From the NCBI GenBank assembly GCA_023410055.1, contig JAEYQK010000053.1, positions 1 to 64,000 of the forward strand: a stretch of 64,000 nt of DNA. Reading direction: 5' to 3'. The stretch comes from Acidobacteriota bacterium. Lineage in GTDB: Bacteria > Acidobacteriota > Terriglobia > Terriglobales > Acidobacteriaceae. Below the pieces are notes generated by a model. The model had not been told where the DNA came from and did not search any database. It saw only the letters and a list, made by a program, of their open reading frames with translations. Positions 18,057 to 25,999 of this stretch are shown here, piece after piece (position 1 is the stretch's first letter; each line of letters opens with the position of its first letter). Made by a program: the position numbers and the translations under genes.

Positions 18057-18111
18057 ATTCAGTGTTCGGTGCGTGACGACAATCATTCATACATAGAGGA
18101 AGGTCGTGGTT

Positions 18112-19695
18112 ATGCCGGATCTTCGCAGTCCCAAAGCTCTGTCATCGGGAGATGCTCTGTTCCTTTACCTCGAACGCGAAGGTGCTCCGCTAAGTGTCGC
18201 CGCCATTGCCGACTTTGAAGGACATCTCCCCCTGGACCTCTGCGCAAAGTTTATCGAATCGAAGCTGCCGCTGATCCCTCGCTATCGCCAGCGAGTAGTT
18301 GTCCCACCGCTGAACATGGGATTGCCTGTATGGGAGTTCGACCCGAATTTCGACATCCGCAATCATGTTCACGAAGTCACGTTGAAGCGAGGCACAGACG
18401 GCGAGTTCAAGGCTGCTGCCGGTCGAGTGCTGAGCACGATGCTCCGCCGCGACAGGCCGCTTTGGGACTTTACGCTCGTACACGGATTGAAGGGCAATCG
18501 CACCGGCGCGATTATCAGAATCCATCATTGTCTTGCAGACGGCATTTCGGGTGTCGGGATCTTGAATACTCTGCTGGATCCCAGCCCGTTCGTTTCCATG
18601 CCCAAAAACCAACAGAAGGATCTCGAAGTACCCGCTCCTCGTCCGCAGTCCATCGTAGAAAGTCTCGTCAACACCTGTCTGACTTCACTTGAACGAGCAC
18701 TGACTGTACAGACCGACCTGCTCGAGATGGGGCGTCACTTCCTGCTCTCAGCCGCTCAGCCAGGAAATGGCATAAGCTCGCACTCCTCTTCCGATCCGAC
18801 CGCAGCAATAATTTCAACTTTTGAGGAAATCAATCGTCTCACGCACGAATTTGGCGCCCCAACTGAGCGCCTGCCCTTCAACGTCGTATGCCGTGGACCG
18901 CAGACATTCAACTGGGCATGCATCTCTCTGGCGGAGATGAAGGAAGTAAAGAATGCGTGTGAGGCGACTATCAACGACGTCGTCCTCACCGTCGTCAGTG
19001 CAGCCGTCCGCCGTTACGCTGAGATGCATGGAATGCGGATGAGCAGACGAATGCTCCGCATTATTGTCCCCGTAAACCTGCGGGGGAATGGCGATGCTAA
19101 CGTGCTAGGGAACCGAATCACCTTCCTGCCCGTGGACATCCCTCTCTACATCTCTGATCCGAAGAAGCATTTGCAGGCCGTCCAGAGAGCCGTCGCTCGT
19201 GCGCGGGGAGCCAAGATGGCCGAGCTAATCAGTATTGTCGGAACACTGGTGGAGACTATACCGACCCCGTTGCAGGCGATGTGTCTGCCACTATTGAGTC
19301 ACTTGCCGTTGAGCGTCTGTAACATGATCTGCACCAACGTGCCTGGGCCGCCAATACCGCTCTACTTGCTCGGACACAAAATGCTGGCCTGCTACCCCTA
19401 CGTACCGATCGGCAGCGAAATGGGGATGAACTGCGCCGTCCTGAGTTACAACGAGAACGTTCATTTTGGATTTGGTGGAGACGCCTATGCCATTCCCGAC
19501 CAGAAGGTCATGGAGAAGTTTCTGCTGGCAAGTTTCGCCGAATTGCGCAAAGCGACAGCTGTAGCAAGAGTTCGGAAACCGCCCGTGAACCGAAAACCTA
19601 AGCCGTCCCCCAAGGTGGAACCGGTAAATGCCGCAGAACTCGACACGATTCGCTCAAGGCGACAAGGAACTGCAGCTGCTGGTTCCGCAGCATGA
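18112..19695 (+). CDS. Wax ester synthase/diacylglycerol acyltransferase (WS/DGAT)
   Basis: 527 residues. Catalytic HHxxxDG is present as HHCLADG (138-144). The C-terminal half contains NLRGNGDANVLGNRITFLPVDIP and CNMICTNVPGPPIPLYL, both hallmarks of bacterial WS/DGAT (AtfA/Tgs). It esterifies fatty acyl-CoA with a fatty alcohol or diacylglycerol to make storage wax or triacylglycerol at the membrane. ATG 18112 has AGGAAGG at proper spacing; GTG 18106 is too close. The last 30 residues are a basic tail rich in Pro, Lys and Arg. It is the core enzyme of this island. Confidence 0.93.
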   Translation: MPDLRSPKALSSGDALFLYLEREGAPLSVAAIADFEGHLPLDLCAKFIESKLPLIPRYRQRVVVPPLNMGLPVWEFDPNFDIRNHVHEVTLKRGTDGEFKAAAGRVLSTMLRRDRPLWDFTLVHGLKGNRTGAIIRIHHCLADGISGVGILNTLLDPSPFVSMPKNQQKDLEVPAPRPQSIVESLVNTCLTSLERALTVQTDLLEMGRHFLLSAAQPGNGISSHSSSDPTAAIISTFEEINRLTHEFGAPTERLPFNVVCRGPQTFNWACISLAEMKEVKNACEATINDVVLTVVSAAVRRYAEMHGMRMSRRMLRIIVPVNLRGNGDANVLGNRITFLPVDIPLYISDPKKHLQAVQRAVARARGAKMAELISIVGTLVETIPTPLQAMCLPLLSHLPLSVCNMICTNVPGPPIPLYLLGHKMLACYPYVPIGSEMGMNCAVLSYNENVHFGFGGDAYAIPDQKVMEKFLLASFAELRKATAVARVRKPPVNRKPKPSPKVEPVNAAELDTIRSRRQGTAAAGSAA

Positions 19696-19754
19696 AATCG
19701 GGTCCTCAGGCCCACTGCACACTTGCTGCCATGTGCAGATGTCGAGAATGTCCC

Positions 19755-20336
19755 TCATCCAGCGGATGCCTTCTTAGCCTTTCTCTTGGTCGACCGTGGC
19801 TTAGGTTTCTGACGAGATTCGATCTCAGCGATGCGGCGGCGCAATTCTTCTATTTCCGCCTGAGGAACCGCGTCATGTTCCGGCGCCTGAAGCTGCACGC
19901 TACTCTGGATGAAATTTCTGACCAGATCAAGCGGCGAGCGTGCCGCCGACTGCACTTCCGACAATCCGCTTTCAAGCGCACCCTGAACCTTTTTGTAGGT
20001 ATCAAAAGCCGATTGCAAATACCACATGATGAACTCACGCCCAACGTGGTCCGATGCAATGATCAACTGCCGCAACAATTCCACGGGAACCCCGGTCGGC
20101 TTCTCTTTCGTGTCTTCCATCACGATTTGCATCAGGCATACACGAGTGATGTCTTCGCCCGTCTGCGAGTCGATTACCTGAACATCGAGGCCATTCCGGA
20201 TCATGGACGCGAGTTCCTCGAGATTCACGTACCGTTTTGCCGTCGTGTCATACAGCCTTCGATTCTTCCCGTATTTCTTCAGGACGACCTTGCCCGTTAC
20301 CGCTCCCGCATTACTGGACTTGTTGTCTCGCAACAT
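19755..20336 (-). CDS. phaR: PhaR polyhydroxyalkanoate synthesis regulator
   Basis: 193 residues. The N-terminal VVLKKYGKNRRLYDT..RYVNLEELASMIRNG is the PHB/PHA accumulation regulator DNA-binding domain, followed by the matching GEDITRVCLMQIVMED segment and a helical C-terminal part with a Lys-rich tail. PhaR represses phasin genes and is released when it binds the surface of storage granules. It is divergent from a phasin-like gene across 77 bp that contain a palindromic TGC site. No PHA synthase gene is present in the window, so it may here sense wax ester or triacylglycerol granules (inference). Confidence 0.92.
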   Translation of the reverse strand: MLRDNKSSNAGAVTGKVVLKKYGKNRRLYDTTAKRYVNLEELASMIRNGLDVQVIDSQTGEDITRVCLMQIVMEDTKEKPTGVPVELLRQLIIASDHVGREFIMWYLQSAFDTYKKVQGALESGLSEVQSAARSPLDLVRNFIQSSVQLQAPEHDAVPQAEIEELRRRIAEIESRQKPKPRSTKRKAKKASAG

Positions 20337-20350
20337 ATTCTAGCCCCCAC

Positions 20351-20379
20351 TTGACATCGCATTAACAATTTACTACATT
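20351..20379 (+). promoter_or_regulatory. Predicted sigma-70 promoter of the phasin-like gene
   Basis: Consensus -35 TTGACA (20351-20356), a 17-bp spacer and -10 TACATT (20374-20379). The expected transcription start falls at about 20387, at the edge of the palindrome at 20388-20402. Confidence 0.65.
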
Positions 20380-20387
20380 ATAGCTAA

Positions 20388-20402
20388 TGTTGCAATGCAA
20401 CA
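20388..20402. promoter_or_regulatory. Candidate PhaR operator
   Basis: TGTTGCAATGCAACA is a 7+1+7 perfect palindrome, with the TGC/GCA half-sites typical of PhaR binding sites described in proteobacteria. It covers the predicted start of transcription of the phasin-like gene and lies 52 bp from the phaR start codon, so it could repress both genes. Confidence 0.7.
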
Positions 20403-20413
20403 TGGAGGGTGTT

Positions 20414-21313
20414 ATGCCGCAAGCAGTGAAAAGGCCCCCCGTTTCCCACGCTGACGATTCTTCCTTCTCTTCCCTGCTCATGGGTTGGGCACAGCAGGGA
20501 TTCGAAAGCTTCCTCGCGACACAGCGAATTCTGATGGACTTCGCGACCAACAAAACTACCAGCGCAATTAAGACGTTCCAGAACGGCATGACCGATCTGG
20601 AGCACTCTCCTCTCGCCATTCTGACTGAGCTCGCCGTTGAAGCAACGGCCAATCTCACTGAAGCACAACGCGTCCTGCTAAACCTCGTGCAGCAGGAGAA
20701 TGACATAGTTATGGGCGGCGTCAAGGATCGCTTCGGCTCTGGGACGACCGCAATGGTCGCGGACCGCATGCGCGCCAGCATCGATACTTTTATCGAAATG
20801 CAGCAGGACTTCTTGACCACGGCCAGCAAACACGTTCAGAAGCGGCTACAAGCAACCAAGGCTGGCAAAGGTCCTGACATGGCGTGCATGATCGACGCTG
20901 CCCGCGAAGGCATGGATGACTTCGTCCGGGCACAGAAGAAGTTTCTGGACATCGTTGTTGAGGACGGAAAGGGAAAGACGAAAGACGAGCCCAGGAAGAA
21001 AGCCGAGGTAGCAAAACTCGCTCGCGAAGCGGCCGCTGCTTTCATCGACGCGCAGAAGAAACTGCTCGATCTCGCTGGACAGCAGGTAAACGTCAACTTG
21101 CAAGCGGTGAACCATGCCGTCGAGATGGTGGATTCCCTTCGCCCGCACCTCGTACCTAATATCACCGGTGAAGAGATCAAGAACTTCGTCAATGCAGAGA
21201 AGAACGTGTTCACAAACATAATGAAACCCGAGAGCACTAGCGCAAGACATCGAGCGGCCAAGAAACCAGCTCGGAAAAGAACGGTTAGGGTCGCGCACGC
21301 CGCGACAGCGTGA
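20414..21313 (+). CDS. Phasin-like granule-associated protein
   Basis: 299 residues, mostly amphipathic helix, with three or four repeated units of the kind FVRAQKKFLDIV, FIDAQKKLLDLA and FIEMQQDFLTTA, and an alanine/lysine/arginine-rich C-terminal tail (RHRAAKKPARKRTVR) like the tails of phasins that touch nucleic acid. No signal peptide. I infer that it coats lipid or PHA inclusions, because it is divergent from phaR and preceded by a PhaR-type palindrome. ATG 20414 is chosen since GGAGGG (20404-20409) is correctly placed; ATG 20387 lies upstream of that site. It is longer than typical phasins of 110-200 residues. Confidence 0.78.
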   Translation: MPQAVKRPPVSHADDSSFSSLLMGWAQQGFESFLATQRILMDFATNKTTSAIKTFQNGMTDLEHSPLAILTELAVEATANLTEAQRVLLNLVQQENDIVMGGVKDRFGSGTTAMVADRMRASIDTFIEMQQDFLTTASKHVQKRLQATKAGKGPDMACMIDAAREGMDDFVRAQKKFLDIVVEDGKGKTKDEPRKKAEVAKLAREAAAAFIDAQKKLLDLAGQQVNVNLQAVNHAVEMVDSLRPHLVPNITGEEIKNFVNAEKNVFTNIMKPESTSARHRAAKKPARKRTVRVAHAATA

Positions 21314-21343
21314 GCGCTAGACGCTAGAATAGACACAAATGAG

Positions 21344-21373
21344 CCGGAGTCCTGATCCGTTCGGGGACTCCGG
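21344..21373 (+). terminator. Terminator after the phasin-like gene
   Basis: 9-bp stem CCGGAGTCC/GGACTCCGG, 12-nt loop, followed by TCTTAAT. Confidence 0.75.
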
Positions 21374-21492
21374 TCTTAATCCAGCTACGAGCCCCTGCAC
21401 ATGCCTGCCCGAGAAGTACGTCTACTTTGTAGCAACAAAATGTCGTTTTTTCACATCGATTAAATAGCGCGACAGTGACGAGACAGGATTCT

Positions 21493-22263
21493 ATGTCTGT
21501 TCGCAAAAACGACTTCCTAGAGGATTTTGCCGAAGTCGATATTCCCATCTGGAAAGAGGCGCTATTCGGAGTCGATATCCTGCTGTTGCATGCTTCACCG
21601 GTTTGTTATGGGCTGGGAGTGCCGCACGGGGACGGTTCCGGCGTCATTCTGATTCCAGGCTTTCTGGGCACCGATCGCTATCTGACGCAGATGCAGATGT
21701 GGCTAGGACGGATGGGCTATAGCCCTTATCTCTCAGGCATAGGAATCAACGCAGAGTGTCCAAATCTACTGATTCGGCACCGTCTTACCGAGACAATCGA
21801 CAAAGCGCTGAACGAAACCGGCCGCAAAGTATCCCTAATTGGCCATAGTCTGGGCGGGATAATCGCCCGCTCAGTGGCCTGCCAAAGACCACAGGACATT
21901 GCCTCCGTGATAACCCTTGGCTCCCCATTTCGTGGGACGGTGATGCACCACCGCATCATGAAGGCTGCGGAGGTTGTCCGCAAGAACATCCTGAAGGAAC
22001 ACGGAAAGAACGTGCTTCCAACCTGCTACACAGCTCGATGCACATGCGATTTTCTGAGCCATCTGAAGACAGACATGCCCTCCTGCGTCACTGAAACAGC
22101 GATCTACACCCGTGACGATGGCATTGTCGACTGGCGCTACTGCCAAACCGGTGATTGCGACAACGATTTTGAGGTTCCCGGCACACACCTCGGCCTCGTT
22201 TTCAACACGACCGTCTACAGCATTGTCGCGGAACGGTTAGCCAAGGTGCACGGCAGGCAGTAG
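21493..22263 (+). CDS. Alpha/beta hydrolase, lipase-like
   Basis: 256 residues. GVILIPGFLGTDRYLTQMQMWL forms the oxyanion region, GHSLGG contains the nucleophile S119, YTRDDGIVDW carries the acid, and VPGTHLGL the histidine, matching the triacylglycerol-lipase/PGAP1-like group. Several cysteines near residues 175-185 and 220-227 could form disulfides, yet no signal peptide is visible. Likely hydrolyses stored neutral lipid. ATG 21493 is preferred to GTG 21475. Its TAG stop touches the stop of the convergent kinase gene with no base between them (TAGCTA). Confidence 0.82.
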   Translation: MSVRKNDFLEDFAEVDIPIWKEALFGVDILLLHASPVCYGLGVPHGDGSGVILIPGFLGTDRYLTQMQMWLGRMGYSPYLSGIGINAECPNLLIRHRLTETIDKALNETGRKVSLIGHSLGGIIARSVACQRPQDIASVITLGSPFRGTVMHHRIMKAAEVVRKNILKEHGKNVLPTCYTARCTCDFLSHLKTDMPSCVTETAIYTRDDGIVDWRYCQTGDCDNDFEVPGTHLGLVFNTTVYSIVAERLAKVHGRQ

Positions 22264-23904
22264 CTATCCCGCTGTCAGTTTGTCGAGCAGAACTTCCTGA
22301 AGCTTTACGGACATTCGTCCCCCGTACAGCAAGGCGCTGCACTGGACGGCGATCCAGTCCCGGGCCTTGAGTGGCAAATCGGCACTAACCCCACGCGTGA
22401 CCCAGCGCCGCAGGGGATGTCGCGCCAGCGTAAAGGCCATCGAGACGCCAGCACCGGCAATATCTCCAAGAATGCCGTCAAGCGTAAATAGCACCTTCGA
22501 CATCATGATGAGCGGCGCCGGAAAGCGAGTCCCCCGGACCGCAACTTCCTGCAGGATCTTCATGGCGTCCACGGCACCGGGAACGCTCGTTGCCGGCAAT
22601 CCTCGAAAGTAGGATGTCACAATTCCCTGGATCATATGCGCCTGTTTCGTCTTGCGCCTCACTATTGGGTCCGTCAGCATCCGAATCTCTTCCGATGTCC
22701 CAACCGCATCACGCAAACCCACCATGAAGACAAGCAGGGCCAGGTGGCGCCGCTGTTCCTTGCTCAAGCGCTCCGTTAACGCCCAGTCGAGGATCGTCAA
22801 CTCACCCGTGCTCGCGTTGTACAGCAGGTTCCCCGCGTGTGGGTCGGCGTGGAACAATGCGCTCTCTTGGGGCGCGAAAAGAGGCAGCGCAACGAGAGCC
22901 TCGATCATCTGTTCGGCGACTTGGCCGCGCCTCCATGCCGACATTCCGCGCACCGCGTCCGTGATCTTGGTTCCGTACTCTTCGGTCAATGCAGTGATGC
23001 TGGACGTGCACAAAGGCCGGATTACCCGAGGCACCCGGACTCTCTTCAACGAACAGTAGAGATTGCCCGCCTCTGCGAGTGTCTTCTGCTCTCCACGAAA
23101 ACGCACCTCGTGCCGGAGCAATCGCTGAACCTTGCCGAAAGTGTCGGTCAAGACGCCCTTGGCAAAGCCGTACTCCTTGTGCCGAGTACCGAAGTGCGAC
23201 GCCAGGTTGCTGAGGAATCTCATATCTTCAGCGAAGCATTCAGGTACATACGGCTTCAGTGTCTTGAACACGCCACGCTCACGTTCGCCGGTTTCGGGAT
23301 TGGTCCACGTGAATCGCACAACGGCGCTCACGCTCGCCTCCGATAGCAACTCGCGCTCGATCTCGACGTTGTACCGCTTCAGCTTAGGCCCCAGTTGCTG
23401 TTTGATCAATGCGCATATCTCTTCAGCGTTTACGTCGTGTATGCCGTTCTCAAGCTGAGTAAGCGCCTTACGCATCGACGGCCGCAGATGGCGATTTCGC
23501 GCCAGCACCTGGCCGAGCTTCTGTAATCCAGGCACCTTCGATATGAGTCGTAGCAATCGCTCTTCAGGTGTGGTTTCCGACGGCAGTTCCAGTTGCTCAA
23601 GGATTTTCGGCGCAAGCCGCCCCTCGGACAATTGCGAAACTACAAACAACATGGCATCACGGACTGGGAGGCGCCACTGCGCGTACTCATCGGGCACCAA
23701 CGACTCCGTAGTAACGTATCGATCAACGATCCACTTGCCGACCTGCTCTCGCAAGTTGGGCCCCATCGGACTACGCAATGCCGCTTCAATCGCATTTACT
23801 TGGACATCATGGGTGGCGTTCTGGAGCAGTGTGGCAAACCCAGCATAGGAATCCGCCTCTGGAATTTGGCTTAATAAGGAAGCGAAACTTGGATCAAGAA
23901 TCAT
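22264..23904 (-). CDS. ABC1/UbiB/AarF family atypical kinase
   Basis: 546 residues. The atypical kinase domain shows ALFHADPHAGNLLYN (catalytic loop), LTILDWALTERL (metal-binding DxA in place of DFG) and, N-terminal to it, a lysine-containing GVFKTLKP segment. UbiB-family members support isoprenoid quinone synthesis or lipid homeostasis with ATPase activity. The typical KxGQ motif is not evident, so it belongs to a divergent branch. About 240 N-terminal residues precede the kinase core and show no clear domain. Context points to a lipid role rather than ubiquinone synthesis. Confidence 0.83.
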   Translation of the reverse strand: MILDPSFASLLSQIPEADSYAGFATLLQNATHDVQVNAIEAALRSPMGPNLREQVGKWIVDRYVTTESLVPDEYAQWRLPVRDAMLFVVSQLSEGRLAPKILEQLELPSETTPEERLLRLISKVPGLQKLGQVLARNRHLRPSMRKALTQLENGIHDVNAEEICALIKQQLGPKLKRYNVEIERELLSEASVSAVVRFTWTNPETGERERGVFKTLKPYVPECFAEDMRFLSNLASHFGTRHKEYGFAKGVLTDTFGKVQRLLRHEVRFRGEQKTLAEAGNLYCSLKRVRVPRVIRPLCTSSITALTEEYGTKITDAVRGMSAWRRGQVAEQMIEALVALPLFAPQESALFHADPHAGNLLYNASTGELTILDWALTERLSKEQRRHLALLVFMVGLRDAVGTSEEIRMLTDPIVRRKTKQAHMIQGIVTSYFRGLPATSVPGAVDAMKILQEVAVRGTRFPAPLIMMSKVLFTLDGILGDIAGAGVSMAFTLARHPLRRWVTRGVSADLPLKARDWIAVQCSALLYGGRMSVKLQEVLLDKLTAG

Positions 23905-24148
23905 TCATTCATCCCAAGATGAGGCTGAACGGAACGAGGAGGAAGCTGCTCCGTGATCGTTACCATCAAGAGCACTATACTTCGATACCGCCGCATCACA
24001 CGCCTGTGTCCGATCTTTCTGTGCAAGTGAGATTCAAAACGGGAGGGAGCCGTCGCGCCAACTTGTGCCAATGCCGGCCCAACAACTTGGGCCCGCATCT
24101 TAATCAGACAGAGCGCAGTGCCCTCACTCGAAGGCCGGACAAACAATC

Positions 24149-25924
24149 ATGACCATCCGTACTCTGAACGAACTCTTCTACAGCGTTGTTGAGCGCGACC
24201 TCAAGGAAGCCATGCTGTTCAAGCGTGGCGACCAGTGGATACCGATAACCTCCCGTGAACTCTATCGCGACGTCGTAGGTGTCGCGCGAGCCCTCCAAAA
24301 CTGGGGCATTCAGAAAGGCGACCGCGTCGCCATTCTGAGCGAAAACCGTCCTGAATGGGCCATAGCCGATTTTGCTGCGTTGTCATTCGGTGCCGCAACA
24401 GTTCCCATCTACGCCACACTTACCGCGGAACAGACGCTTCATCTTCTTCGCGACTCCGGTGCCCGAGTCATCCTCATCTCCAGCCGTGTCCAGCTTGAGA
24501 AGTTCCGTTCGATTCAGAGTCAATGCGGGGTCGAGCGCGTCGTTGTCATGGATTCCGTAAATGATCCCGACGTCACACCGATGGAACCCTTGCGCCTAAG
24601 TGGTCCCGACACACGGGACACTGACTTCGATAACAGGGCGCTGGCGATCCAACCCGATGAAATAGCTACACTGATCTATACCTCTGGGACTACCGGCACG
24701 CCCAAGGGAGCCATGCTCTCTCAGGGGAATCTCGCGTCGAATCTTCAACATTCCCTAAAGCTCTACGATTTTCATCCCGGGCAAAGAGCGATCTCTTTCT
24801 TGCCGTTGTCGCACGTAACGGCGCGCCACGTTGACTACGCCATGATGATGCACGGCGTAACCATCGCTTATTGCCCGTTCCATGATCAGCTTCTAGAAGC
24901 GGTTAGGGAGGTGAAGCCCAACTCTTTCGTCGCCGTGCCTCGCGTCTACGAGAAGATCCACAATCACGTTCAGAACAAGGCGCAGTCTGGCATAAAACGC
25001 AAGATATACGAGTGGGCGATGGAAATTGGTCGGGCTCACAAAGACGAGATCCTCGCAGGCAAAGCGCCGAGTTCCTTCCAATGGAAACTAGCTGACAGGA
25101 TCTTCTACTCGAAAGTAAAGAACGCCCTCGGAGGCCACGTTGAGTTCTTCGTCTCGGGCGGCGCTCCACTCAGCCGCGACACTCTCGACTGGTACGCAGG
25201 CATGGGCGTAAGGATTCACGAAGGCTACGGTCTCACGGAGACTTCTCCGGTGATCGCTCTTAATAACCCCCGCTGCTATAAGCCGGGCAGCGTCGGACAG
25301 GTGCTCAAGAACGTCCAGGTCCGCGTTGCCGAAGACGGCGAGATACTAGTAAAGGGACCATCTGTATTCAAGGGCTACTGGAATCTCCCGACCGAGACCG
25401 CGAATGCATTCGAGGGAGAGTGGTTCCACACCGGCGATGTAGGTCATCTGGACAAGGACGGGTTCCTCTTTATCACCGATCGAAAGAAGGACCTGATCAA
25501 GACCTCGGGTGGAAAGTTCATTGCCCCCCAGCCCATCGAGGGTAAGTTGAAGGCGAATGCACTCGTCGCTGAAGCCGCTATCATCGCCGACAGAAGAAGA
25601 TTCCCCTCAGCCGTGATTGCTCCCGACTTTGCCGCGCTGGAGTATTGGGCGCGCCAGAACCGCGTTCCCTACGGCTCACGTCAAGAACTACTGGCCAACG
25701 CGCAGGTCTTCGCGCTTTTTGAGAATGTAGTGCAAGATCTAAACAAGAACCTCGCTCAGTTCGAGAAAATCAAGAAGTTCCTGCTCGTTCCGGACGAATT
25801 CTCGATCGAGAGCGGTGCGCTCACGCCTACGATGAAGCTCAAACGCCGCTTCATCGAAGAACGCTATCGGCAGCAAATTGATCGACTCTACGACAGCGAC
25901 GTCCAATTACAGCGCGCCAGCTGA
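24149..25924 (+). CDS. Long-chain acyl-CoA synthetase (AMP-forming)
   Basis: 591 residues of the ACSL/FACL (FadD-like) group. AMP-binding P-loop YTSGTTGTPKGAML (177-190), GYGLTETSPV (A5 region) and the TGDVGHLDKDGFLFITDRKKDLIKTSGGKFIAPQPIE block leading to the mobile C-terminal domain are all intact. It activates free fatty acids to acyl-CoA, feeding both the beta-oxidation genes downstream and WS/DGAT. ATG 24149. It faces fadE across a terminator and is divergent from the UbiB-like gene over a 244-bp gap in which I see no other gene. Confidence 0.93.
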   Translation: MTIRTLNELFYSVVERDLKEAMLFKRGDQWIPITSRELYRDVVGVARALQNWGIQKGDRVAILSENRPEWAIADFAALSFGAATVPIYATLTAEQTLHLLRDSGARVILISSRVQLEKFRSIQSQCGVERVVVMDSVNDPDVTPMEPLRLSGPDTRDTDFDNRALAIQPDEIATLIYTSGTTGTPKGAMLSQGNLASNLQHSLKLYDFHPGQRAISFLPLSHVTARHVDYAMMMHGVTIAYCPFHDQLLEAVREVKPNSFVAVPRVYEKIHNHVQNKAQSGIKRKIYEWAMEIGRAHKDEILAGKAPSSFQWKLADRIFYSKVKNALGGHVEFFVSGGAPLSRDTLDWYAGMGVRIHEGYGLTETSPVIALNNPRCYKPGSVGQVLKNVQVRVAEDGEILVKGPSVFKGYWNLPTETANAFEGEWFHTGDVGHLDKDGFLFITDRKKDLIKTSGGKFIAPQPIEGKLKANALVAEAAIIADRRRFPSAVIAPDFAALEYWARQNRVPYGSRQELLANAQVFALFENVVQDLNKNLAQFEKIKKFLLVPDEFSIESGALTPTMKLKRRFIEERYRQQIDRLYDSDVQLQRAS

Positions 25925-25952
25925 TCAAGTGCTGGGATGAGGTGCAAAGACA

Positions 25953-25982
25953 ATGCCCCGAATCGATTTCGACTCGGGGCAT
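25953..25982. terminator. Bidirectional terminator between acyl-CoA synthetase and fadE
   Basis: 9-bp stem ATGCCCCGA/TCGGGGCAT around a 12-nt loop, centred between two convergent stop codons. Confidence 0.75.
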
Positions 25983-25999
25983 CCTTATGTGTTGGTCAA

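Noticed and set aside
18112..21313. A PHA biosynthesis operon
   Set aside because: phaR and a phasin-like gene are present but no phaC, phaA or phaB; the only polymer or ester-forming enzyme here is WS/DGAT.
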